A DNA stretch of 7,351 nucleotides from Bacteroidales bacterium. Its GTDB lineage: Bacteria; Bacteroidota; Bacteroidia; Bacteroidales; JAADGE01. The position numbers were made by a program, and so were the translations under genes. Under the pieces are notes generated by a model, which was not told the origin of the DNA, did not search any database, and saw nothing but the letters and a program-made list of their open reading frames with translations. This document shows, piece after piece, positions 1 through 5,670 of this stretch (position 1 is the first letter of the stretch; every line of letters begins with the position of its first letter). The DNA lies in assembly GCA_029932445.1 (NCBI GenBank), contig JAOZQB010000145.1:1-7351 (forward strand), in the 5' to 3' direction.

Positions 1-2
1 GG

Positions 3-176
3 CAATACGCACAAGAGATGAATGCCGAAGTAATGAAAAAACACATTGATTTATATGTTAACGAGTTTTCGCTTAATTTGGGACAAGAAGGTAAAAAAGC
101 AATAAAAACATTGTATTCAGAAGCCGAAAAACTAAATTTAATCCCGAAAATTCCGAAGGATATTTTTATTGATTGA
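3..176 (+). CDS. mqnD: Probable 1,4-dihydroxy-6-naphthoate synthase, C-terminal end only (5'-truncated by window)
   Basis: Only the last 57 codons and the TGA stop are present. The visible peptide starts QYAQEMNAEVMKKHIDLYVN, continues through NEFSLNLGQEGKKAI and ends PKIPKDIFID. The pattern of an 'AQEM..EVM.KHI.LYVN.FS..LG.EG.KAI' helix pair followed by a short tail is what I recognise from the C-terminus of MqnD. MqnD is the periplasmic-binding-protein-like enzyme that converts cyclic de-hypoxanthine futalosine to 1,4-dihydroxy-6-naphthoate in the futalosine route to menaquinone. The paralogue MqnA shares the fold and is the main alternative, but its tail looks less like this one. No catalytic residues are visible because the N-terminal part lies outside the window. 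The gene converges on the aminopeptidase gene and ends just before a shared hairpin. Family assignment comes from a short peptide, so confidence is moderate. Confidence 0.6.
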   Translation, partial: QYAQEMNAEVMKKHIDLYVNEFSLNLGQEGKKAIKTLYSEAEKLNLIPKIPKDIFID

Positions 177-180
177 TATG

Positions 181-213
181 AACTTTCCGAAAGTTTAAAT
201 CTTTCGGAAAGTT
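181..213. terminator. Bidirectional terminator hairpin between convergent genes
   Basis: A perfect 13-bp inverted repeat (AACTTTCCGAAAG and CTTTCGGAAAGTT) is separated by a 7-nt loop, TTTAAAT. It lies 4 nt after the probable mqnD stop, and its right arm enters the stop codon of the leftward aminopeptidase gene (212-214). The position between two convergent genes suits a terminator that serves both strands. Neither side is followed by a strong uninterrupted T-run, so termination efficiency is uncertain. Confidence 0.7.
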
Positions 214-1498
214 ATTCATTCATTAACCTTTCAATATCTTCAATTTCAATAGGTTCATCTGCAAGTAAATCAATTTGACCGTTTTCGGTTACTAAAATAT
301 CATTTTCAAGGCGAATACCGAAACCTTCTTCTTCAACGTAAATTCCCGGTTCGCAACTCATAAGCATTCCGGCTTTAAAAACCGTGTCTTTGGTTCCTAC
401 ATCATGAACGTCCAAACCCATAAAATGCGAATTGCCGTGCATAAAATATTTCATTCTTACGCTATCTCTTTTTTCTTTGTTGTCAATCTCGTTTTGTTTT
501 GCCAAACCCAAATTTACGAGTTCTTTTTCAATTAATCGGTTAACTTCTTCGTTCACTTTATTAATTGTATTTCCCGGTTTTATCAATAAAGTTGCTTTTT
601 TCATCACGCGCAAAACGGCATTATACACCTCTTTTTGTCTGTCGGTAAATTTCCCGCTCACGGGAACGGTTCGCGTGGTATCGGCAGCATAATTTCCGTA
701 TTCCGCACCGAAATCCATAAGGATTAAATCACCGTCTTTACATTCTTTGTCATTGGATACATAATGCAATACGCAATTGTCTTTTCCTGAAGCAATAATC
801 GGTTGATAAGCATGACCACCGGCACCGTTTCTTAAAAATTCTGCGGTAATTTCTGCTTCAATTTCATATTCTTGCACACCCGGTTTTATAAATTTAAGAA
901 TTCTGTGAAATGCTTTGGTTGTTATGTTACAAGCTTTTTGGATAAGTTCTGTTTCTTCAGGTTCTTTTTGCAATCGGAGTTCTGTTAACAAAGGCGCCGA
1001 GCGTTCATAATTATGTAAAGGAAATTTTTCTGTTATTTCATTTATAAAACGAATGTCTTTATAAGGCACGGGAGTTTCAAATTTCGGATTTTCATTTTTA
1101 TTTAAATAAACGGTTTCCGAAGCAAGCATCACTTCTTGCAATATCATTTTAAATTCGCTGATATACTTTATGTTATCAATACCCGAAATAGTTTTCGCTT
1201 CTTCTTTTGTTAATTTATGACCTTCCCAAATTTCAAGTGTTTTTTCGGGTTTTAGGATAAAAAGAATTTCTTCGAACTCTTTTTTATATCCTTTGCTGAT
1301 GATTAAAACAGATTTTTCTTGTTCAATTCCGGTAAGGTAAAAGAAGTCGGAATTTTGCCTGTAAGGAAAAGTTTGATCACCGTTTCGCGGCATTTCATCA
1401 TTTGAATTTATAATTGCTACGGATTTATTTTTCAATAGTTTAAACAACTTATTTCTGTTTTTTATAAACAGTCGGGATTTAATTTGAGAATATTTCAT
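212..1498 (-). CDS. pepP: Xaa-Pro aminopeptidase, M24B metallopeptidase (aminopeptidase P)
   Basis: A complete 428-residue protein that should remove an N-terminal residue preceding proline from peptides, in the cytoplasm (no signal peptide is seen). Residues about 1-135 match the aminopeptidase P N-terminal domain, including the PRNGDQTFPYRQNSDFFYLTG stretch near residues 37-57. Residues about 180-428 form the pita-bread catalytic domain. By correspondence with E. coli PepP, the dinuclear metal ligands are D262 (MDFG), D273 (ADTTR), H358 (second His of HGNSH), E383 (EPGIY) and E398 (RLEND). The supporting active-site histidines are H245 (LHY), H354 and H365 (DVHDVG). All key residues are present and the length is normal for the family. 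The ATG start lies at the natural beginning of the N-terminal domain; the leader is AT-rich with no evident Shine-Dalgarno. The gene is transcribed away from sdhC, with 133 nt between the two start codons, and converges on mqnD. No functional link to either neighbour is apparent. Confidence 0.94.
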   Translation of the reverse strand: MKYSQIKSRLFIKNRNKLFKLLKNKSVAIINSNDEMPRNGDQTFPYRQNSDFFYLTGIEQEKSVLIISKGYKKEFEEILFILKPEKTLEIWEGHKLTKEEAKTISGIDNIKYISEFKMILQEVMLASETVYLNKNENPKFETPVPYKDIRFINEITEKFPLHNYERSAPLLTELRLQKEPEETELIQKACNITTKAFHRILKFIKPGVQEYEIEAEITAEFLRNGAGGHAYQPIIASGKDNCVLHYVSNDKECKDGDLILMDFGAEYGNYAADTTRTVPVSGKFTDRQKEVYNAVLRVMKKATLLIKPGNTINKVNEEVNRLIEKELVNLGLAKQNEIDNKEKRDSVRMKYFMHGNSHFMGLDVHDVGTKDTVFKAGMLMSCEPGIYVEEEGFGIRLENDILVTENGQIDLLADEPIEIEDIERLMNE

Positions 1499-1554
1499 TG
1501 AAATAAATTTTTATTAAGAATGATTCTAAATAGTATCTGAAATGTTAAGGAACA

Positions 1555-1585
1555 TTTTTATTAGATGTAATTATCTATATTTTTG
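1555..1585 (+). promoter_or_regulatory. Candidate Bacteroidota-type promoter for sdhCAB
   Basis: TATTTTTG at 1578-1585 matches the Bacteroidota -7 consensus TAnnTTTG. Nineteen bases upstream, TTTT at 1555-1558 matches three of four bases of the -33 element TTTG. Transcription would start near 1591, giving a leader of about 40 nt to the chosen sdhC ATG at 1632. The region is very AT-rich, so a chance match is quite possible. Confidence 0.4.
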
Positions 1586-1600
1586 TGTGTTTTCACAAAA
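1581..1600. promoter_or_regulatory. Short inverted repeat over the putative sdhC transcription start (possible operator)
   Basis: TTTTGTG (1581-1587) and CACAAAA (1594-1600) form a perfect 7-bp inverted repeat with a 6-nt spacer. It overlaps the end of the candidate -7 box and the predicted start site, a position where a dimeric regulator could act. It is not a canonical CRP/FNR site, because the spacing between TGTG and CACA half-sites is wrong. In such AT-rich sequence it may be coincidental. Confidence 0.2.
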
Positions 1601-1631
1601 GTATTTAAAAAATAATAATAAATTAAATTCT

Positions 1632-2312
1632 ATGAGTAATTTTATTAATTCATCTATCGGGAAAAAACTTATTATGAGTATCTCCGGATTATTCTTAATA
1701 GTGTTTTTGTTGGTTCATTTAACGGCAAATTTATTTTTGCTGTGGGGAAGTGACGCGTTTAATATGTCGGCACATTTTATGGGTACAAATCCAATTATTA
1801 AGATTGTGGAGCCGATTTTAGCATTGGGATTTTTTATTCACATTTTATACAGTTTAATTGTTCAGTTTAAAAACTGGAAATCACGACCTGTTAAATATGC
1901 GAAAGTTAATCAAAGAGATGCCAGTACTTGGGCATCAAGAAATATGATTTGGCTCGGTTTGTTTATTTTTGCCTTTTTAATTATTCATGTTATAAATTTC
2001 TATTGGATTATTAAGTTCGGTGATCCCGGTACCGTTATCGTAAACGGTGAAGAAATGGAAGATGCTTATACTTTAGTAATCGATTTATTTACGTCAAGCG
2101 GCAGTTTGGCATATATCTATTCCGGAATTTATATTATCGGATTTATTGCTCTCGGTCTTCATTTGCATCATGCACTTTGGTCCGCATTTCAAACCATTGG
2201 GTGGAGCAATATCAAATGGCGTAAGATTTGGACTGTTATCGGTGATATTTATGCAATTATAATTGCAGTCGGTTTTTCAATTATTCCGATTTATTTTTTA
2301 TTCATTAAGTAA
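1632..2312 (+). CDS. sdhC: Succinate dehydrogenase/fumarate reductase cytochrome b subunit (type B, di-heme)
   Basis: A 226-residue integral membrane anchor of the succinate:quinone oxidoreductase; it holds the b hemes and the menaquinone site. Five hydrophobic segments are visible at about residues 15-36, 56-78, 103-128, 158-183 and 200-224, the topology of the single-subunit cytochrome b558 family (Wolinella FrdC, Bacillus SdhC). Candidate heme ligands are H29, H70 and H119 in helices I-III and H177 in helix IV (GLHLHH; H179 and H180 are alternatives). This spacing resembles the four ligands of B. subtilis SdhC. The start at 1632 is preferred because MSNFINSSIGKKLIMSISGL is the usual family N-terminus. 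The frame stays open to an ATG at 1542, but those 30 extra residues are unlike the family and would cross the candidate promoter. It is followed after 31 nt by sdhA, so it is the first gene of the operon. Confidence 0.93.
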   Translation: MSNFINSSIGKKLIMSISGLFLIVFLLVHLTANLFLLWGSDAFNMSAHFMGTNPIIKIVEPILALGFFIHILYSLIVQFKNWKSRPVKYAKVNQRDASTWASRNMIWLGLFIFAFLIIHVINFYWIIKFGDPGTVIVNGEEMEDAYTLVIDLFTSSGSLAYIYSGIYIIGFIALGLHLHHALWSAFQTIGWSNIKWRKIWTVIGDIYAIIIAVGFSIIPIYFLFIK

Positions 2313-2343
2313 TTATATTCATACAGAATAAATTCTCAGTATT

Positions 2344-4299
2344 ATGGCAAAATTAGATTCAAAAGTTCCGGAAGGAAAACTTAAAGATAAATGGAGCAAT
2401 TATAAAGCTCATCAAAATTTGGTAAATCCTGCCAATAAAAGAAAAATTGACGTTATTGTCGTCGGAACAGGTCTTGCCGGCGGTGCTGCTGCCGCAAGTT
2501 TGGCAGAAATGGGTTTTAAAGTAAAAAACTTTTGTTACCAAGACAGCCCGCGAAGAGCACACAGTATTGCTGCACAAGGCGGTATCAATGCGGCAAAAAA
2601 TTATCCGAATGACGGTGACACTATATATCGTTTGTTTTACGATACGATTAAAGGAGGCGACTATCGTTCACGAGAATCCAATGTTTATCGTTTGGCGGAA
2701 GTCAGTAATGAAATTATAGACCAAGCGGTTGCACAAGGCGTTCCCTTTGCAAGGGAATATTCAGGCTATCTTGCAAATCGTTCATTCGGAGGTGCTTTGG
2801 TTTCCCGAACATTTTATGCTCGCGGACAAACAGGACAACAACTTTTGCTTGGTGCATACAGTGCCTTATCTCGACAAATCGGATTAGGAAATATCGAAAT
2901 GCATAATCGTTCTGAATTAATGGACATTGTTGTTATTGACGGTAAAGCCAGAGGAATTGTTACAAGAAATTTATTAACCGGTGAAATTAAAAGTCATTTC
3001 GGCCATGCTGTTGTATTAGCAACCGGCGGCTACGGGAATGTTTTTTATTTATCAACAAATGCAATGGGTTCTAACGGAAGTGCCATTTGGAAAGCATATA
3101 AAAAAGGGGCATTTTTTGCTAATCCGTCTTTTATTCAAATACATCCTACATGTATTCCGCGTCACGGTGAGTTTCAATCGAAACTGACTTTGATGTCGGA
3201 AAGTTTAAGAAATGACGGAAGAATATGGGTGCCGAAGAAGAAAGAAGATGCTGAAGCCATCAGAGCAGGGAAAATGCGACCGGAAGATATTCCTGATGAA
3301 GACAGAGATTTTTATTTGGAAAGACGTTATCCGGCATTCGGGAATTTAGTTCCCAGAGATGTTGCGTCCAGAGCCGGAAAGGAAAGAACGGATAACGGAT
3401 TCGGAATAGAAAAAAACAGTACCGGGGAAGGTGTTTATCTTGATTTTAAATATGCAATAGACAGACTTGGTAAGGATGTCATTGAAGCACGTTACGGAAA
3501 TTTATTTCAAATGTATGAAAAAATTACGGATGAAAATCCGTATAAAACTCCGATGCGAATTTATCCTGCGATTCATTATAACATGGGTGGTCTTTGGGTT
3601 GATTATGAATTGCAATCGACTATTCCCGGATTATTTGTTGCAGGAGAAGCCAACTTCTCCGACCACGGAGCAAACAGGTTAGGAGCTTCTGCATTAATGC
3701 AAGGTTTAGCTGACGGTTATTTTGTATTGCCTTATACCATTCAAAATTATTTAGCTTATGAAATTACAAATCCGAGAATGAATCCGGAAGAACATCCCGA
3801 ATTTAAAAAAACGGAAGATGAGGTAAAAGCCCATATTACAAAATTAATGTCTGTTAACGGAAATAAATCGGTTGATTATTATCATCGAGAATTGGGAAAA
3901 ATTGTATGGGAACACATCGGTATGTCAAGAAATGAAAAAGGATTGAAAGAAGCTATTAAGCTGATTAAAAAAATGAAAAAAGAATTCTGGGCGAATGTTC
4001 ATATTCCCGGAAATACCGATACGGTAAATCCCGAATTGGAAAAAGCAAACAGGGTTGCTGATTTTATTGAAATTGCTGAACTTATGGCTCTTGATGCTTT
4101 AAACAGAAATGAATCTTGCGGCGGGCACTTAAGAACGGAATATACAACCGAAGAAGGCGAAGCAATGAGACGCGATGATGAATATATGTATGTTTCGGCA
4201 TGGGAATATAAAGGTGACGATAAAGACCCTCAATTGAATAAAGAACCTTTGCATTACGAAGAAATTGAAGTTAAAACTCGTAATTATAAAACAGCGTAA
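2344..4299 (+). CDS. sdhA: Succinate dehydrogenase/fumarate reductase flavoprotein subunit
   Basis: A 651-residue catalytic subunit interconverting succinate and fumarate, with length normal for type-B enzymes. An N-terminal dinucleotide fold is seen at residues 36-58 (VVGTGLAGGAAAASLAEMG). H73 in RRAHSIAAQGG is the expected covalent FAD attachment site. Substrate-site and catalytic residues of the family are present: H267 (FIQIHPTC), R338 (VPRDVASR, the proton-shuttle arginine), H411 (HYNMGG) and R445 (HGANRLG). E435 in GEANFSDHGANRLGASALMQ belongs to the FAD-binding segment. The FSDHGANRLGASALMQGLADGYF form is typical of Bacteroidota and epsilonproteobacterial type-B flavoproteins. The protein would sit on the inner membrane face bound to SdhB. 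It lies between sdhC (31 nt upstream) and sdhB (43 nt downstream), evidently cotranscribed. The physiological direction (succinate oxidation or fumarate reduction) cannot be read from this subunit alone. No frameshift or missing key residue was seen. Confidence 0.96.
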   Translation: MAKLDSKVPEGKLKDKWSNYKAHQNLVNPANKRKIDVIVVGTGLAGGAAAASLAEMGFKVKNFCYQDSPRRAHSIAAQGGINAAKNYPNDGDTIYRLFYDTIKGGDYRSRESNVYRLAEVSNEIIDQAVAQGVPFAREYSGYLANRSFGGALVSRTFYARGQTGQQLLLGAYSALSRQIGLGNIEMHNRSELMDIVVIDGKARGIVTRNLLTGEIKSHFGHAVVLATGGYGNVFYLSTNAMGSNGSAIWKAYKKGAFFANPSFIQIHPTCIPRHGEFQSKLTLMSESLRNDGRIWVPKKKEDAEAIRAGKMRPEDIPDEDRDFYLERRYPAFGNLVPRDVASRAGKERTDNGFGIEKNSTGEGVYLDFKYAIDRLGKDVIEARYGNLFQMYEKITDENPYKTPMRIYPAIHYNMGGLWVDYELQSTIPGLFVAGEANFSDHGANRLGASALMQGLADGYFVLPYTIQNYLAYEITNPRMNPEEHPEFKKTEDEVKAHITKLMSVNGNKSVDYYHRELGKIVWEHIGMSRNEKGLKEAIKLIKKMKKEFWANVHIPGNTDTVNPELEKANRVADFIEIAELMALDALNRNESCGGHLRTEYTTEEGEAMRRDDEYMYVSAWEYKGDDKDPQLNKEPLHYEEIEVKTRNYKTA

Positions 4300-4342
4300 G
4301 CATTCAGCATTACGGTTTTATTAATTTTTAAAATATAAAATT

Positions 4343-5101
4343 ATGGCTCATAAAACAATAAATATAAAACTCAGAGTTTGGCGACAAAAAGATGCCAAAT
4401 CAAAAGGCGGTTTCGAGAAATATGAATTAGAAAATATTTCAGTTGACAGTTCATTTCTTGAGATGATTGATGTGCTGAATGAAAAATTAATCAGCGAAAA
4501 TAAAGAACCGGTTGCATACGATCACGATTGTCGCGAAGGTATTTGCGGAATGTGCAGTTTGTTTATTAACGGACGTGCTCACGGACCCGACAATTTGATT
4601 ACAACGTGTCAATTACACATGCGGAAATTTTCCGACGGTGAAACTATTACCATTGAACCTTGGCGTGTCGGCAGTTTTCCGATTATTAAGGATTTAATGG
4701 TTGACCGAACGGCTTATGAAAAAATAATGCAGGCAGGCGGTTTTGTTTCTGTTGCAACAGGCGGTGTACCGGATGCAAATTCAATATTGATTCCTAAAGA
4801 TGATGCAGAAGAAGCAATGGATGCTGCAGCATGTATCGGATGCGGTGCTTGTGTGGCAACTTGTAAAAATTCTTCGGCAATGCTTTTTGTTGCTGCAAAA
4901 GTATCTCAATTGGCATTGCTTCCTCAAGGTAAAATTGAAGCAAGCAGAAGAGCAAAAAATATGATTGCTAAAATGGATGAACTCGGTTTCGGAAACTGTT
5001 CTAATACAGGTGCATGTGAAATGGAATGCCCGAAAGGAATTTCATTGGCACATATTGCACGATTAAATCGCGAGTTTTTGGTTGCCGGATTGAAAGCTTA
5101 A
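4343..5101 (+). CDS. sdhB: Succinate dehydrogenase/fumarate reductase iron-sulfur subunit
   Basis: A 252-residue electron-transfer subunit linking the SdhA flavin to the SdhC hemes and quinone. The N-terminal plant-ferredoxin-like domain has 2Fe-2S ligands C63, C68 and C71 (DCREGICGMC) and C89 (TTCQ). The C-terminal bacterial-ferredoxin-like domain has CIGCGACVATC, supplying C164, C167 and C170 for the 4Fe-4S cluster with C229 as its fourth ligand. C174, C219 and C225 would bind the 3Fe-4S cluster. All eleven ligands match the order in E. coli SdhB. The ATG at 4343 gives the usual MAHKTINIKLRVWRQ start and is preceded by an A/T-rich leader without a Shine-Dalgarno. It is the last gene of the operon. 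Its final 50 codons are repeated as a diverged, broken copy at 5159-5313. Confidence 0.96.
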   Translation: MAHKTINIKLRVWRQKDAKSKGGFEKYELENISVDSSFLEMIDVLNEKLISENKEPVAYDHDCREGICGMCSLFINGRAHGPDNLITTCQLHMRKFSDGETITIEPWRVGSFPIIKDLMVDRTAYEKIMQAGGFVSVATGGVPDANSILIPKDDAEEAMDAAACIGCGACVATCKNSSAMLFVAAKVSQLALLPQGKIEASRRAKNMIAKMDELGFGNCSNTGACEMECPKGISLAHIARLNREFLVAGLKA

Positions 5102-5122
5102 TACATTATAATATTTTTTATT

Positions 5123-5150
5123 ACCGTGTCGCGATGTAGTGTGGCACGGT
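5123..5150 (+). terminator. Probable terminator hairpin of sdhCAB
   Basis: ACCGTGTCGCG (5123-5133) can pair with TGTGGCACGGT (5140-5150) around a 6-nt loop, ATGTAG. The outer six pairs are perfect Watson-Crick and the inner five alternate with G-T wobbles. The hairpin begins 21 nt after the sdhB stop. The T-tract after it is short and interrupted (TTGTA), so it could be an attenuating or processing hairpin instead. Confidence 0.55.
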
Positions 5151-5158
5151 TTGTATAA

Positions 5159-5313
5159 AGAGCAAAAATTATAATTGTTAAACAAAATGAACCTGATTTC
5201 GGAAACTGCTCAAATACAGGTGCATGCAAACCGGAATGCTCAAAGGAATTTCATTGGCACATATTGTTCGTTTGAACAGAGAATTTTTAGTAGTGAATAT
5301 AAAAGTTCAGTAA
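5159..5313 (+). pseudogene. Remnant of a second, diverged sdhB: last ~50 codons, frameshifted
   Basis: Codons from 5159 read RAKIIIVKQNEPDFGNCSNT and then GACKPEC. This aligns without gaps to sdhB residues 203-229 (RAKNMIAKMDELGFGNCSNT, GACEMEC). A single-base deletion near 5240-5241, where sdhB has the CCG of its Cys-Pro-Lys motif, then shifts frame. From 5242 the sequence continues KGISLAHIVRLNREFLVV and ends NIKVQ with TAA at 5311-5313, matching the sdhB C-terminus. A TAA lies directly upstream in frame (5156-5158) and no homology is seen further left, so more than three quarters of the gene is missing. By hand count about 35 of 152 aligned bases differ. About ten codons differ only synonymously (for example TGT/TGC, AAT/AAC, CGC/AGA, GAG/GAA), pointing to divergence under coding constraint before decay. 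It cannot make a functional protein. Confidence 0.85.
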
Positions 5314-5330
5314 AGATTATTATAATTTGC

Positions 5331-5357
5331 GAAGAGGGTGTTTTAAACCTCCTCTTT
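5331..5357 (+). terminator. Hairpin downstream of the sdhB remnant, candidate old terminator
   Basis: AAGAGG (5332-5337) and CCTCTT (5351-5356) form a 6-bp stem, extendable by a G-T wobble at each end, around an A/T-rich loop. It begins 18 nt after the remnant's TAA and is followed by TTTA. Its placement relative to the remnant resembles that of the 5123-5150 hairpin relative to intact sdhB, so it may be the original terminator of the lost gene copy. Confidence 0.45.
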
Positions 5358-5414
5358 ATGCTTCAAATTCATTTGTTCACAAAGACAAGTAAGGTTTTAA
5401 TATTTTATAATCCT

Positions 5415-5545
5415 GAGTCCGCTCCGAAAAGACGTATCATGCAATTTTAGCCCTGACAGGGTTTTGCTGTCAAACTGAAAATAAACTGATTAATCTTTCT
5501 GCTTTTTATTAATTAACCCTGTCAGGGGTTTTTCGGAGTAGTCTC
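5415..5545. repeat. MITE/REP-like element with nested inverted repeats
   Basis: The outer arms at 5415-5430 and 5530-5545 match as inverted repeats at 13 of 16 positions, including a perfect 9-bp core (CTCCGAAAA / TTTTCGGAG). Inside them a perfect 13-bp pair, CCCTGACAGGGTT (5451-5463) and AACCCTGTCAGGG (5515-5527), encloses a 51-nt AT-rich loop. Each inner arm is itself a near-palindrome (CCCTG-N-CAGGG), so either a long hairpin or two small hairpins could form. The element is about 131 bp with no coding capacity, as expected of a non-autonomous miniature element or a REP-type repeat. No target-site duplication was found. A run of Ts after the right inner arm means it might also terminate rightward transcription. 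Genomic copy number is unknown, so mobility is inference. Confidence 0.55.
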
Positions 5546-5651
5546 AATTACGGAAGCGATAAGTTTTGAAAATGATATAAACCGGTTAATCAAAACCTGA
5601 TATAATTGATTTAAAATAGTATTAATTTCAGGAGTATCTGAGATTATTTTA

Positions 5652-5659
5652 TAATTTTG
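5652..5659 (+). promoter_or_regulatory. Candidate -7 box for the EF-G/Tet(M)-like GTPase gene
   Basis: TAATTTTG matches the Bacteroidota -7 consensus TAnnTTTG. No good TTTG -33 element lies at the expected spacing; the nearest is TTTC at 5626-5629. If used, transcription would begin only a few bases before the ATG at 5671, giving a nearly leaderless message. Chance occurrence in AT-rich DNA is possible. Confidence 0.3.
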
Positions 5660-5670
5660 AAAATTATTTT

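Larger units (their letters stand above)
5314..5670. other. Non-coding spacer between the sdhB remnant and the GTPase gene
   Basis: No credible gene is seen in these 357 bases. They hold the hairpin at 5331-5357, an inverted-repeat element at 5415-5545, and an AT-rich stretch ending in a candidate promoter just before 5671. The piece at 5358-5414 shows nothing recognisable. The piece at 5546-5651 shows only a weak 6-bp inverted repeat (AATCAA...TTGATT, around 5588-5611). No tRNA or other RNA gene is apparent. Confidence 0.6.

Noticed and set aside
432..692. Rightward open frame of 86 codons inside the aminopeptidase gene
   Set aside because: It lies entirely antisense to a well-supported M24 peptidase with all metal ligands, and its low-complexity hydrophobic product resembles no family I know.
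1584..1597. CRP/FNR-type operator before sdhC
   Set aside because: TGTG and CACA are six rather than eight bases apart and the A/T positions of the consensus half-sites do not match.
2359..2577. Leftward open frame antisense to the start of sdhA
   Set aside because: It is the shadow of the FAD-binding region of sdhA and has no independent support.
3467..3682. Rightward open frame in another frame inside sdhA
   Set aside because: It overlaps the strongly conserved active-site segment of sdhA; the product shows no recognisable pattern.
5175..5450. Rightward open frame of 91 codons after sdhB
   Set aside because: It is out of frame with the sdhB remnant it covers and runs on into the inverted-repeat element; the remnant explains the sequence better.
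5415..5545. CRISPR array or attachment site
   Set aside because: There are only inverted arms, no regularly spaced direct repeats, and no adjacent cas or integrase genes or tRNA.
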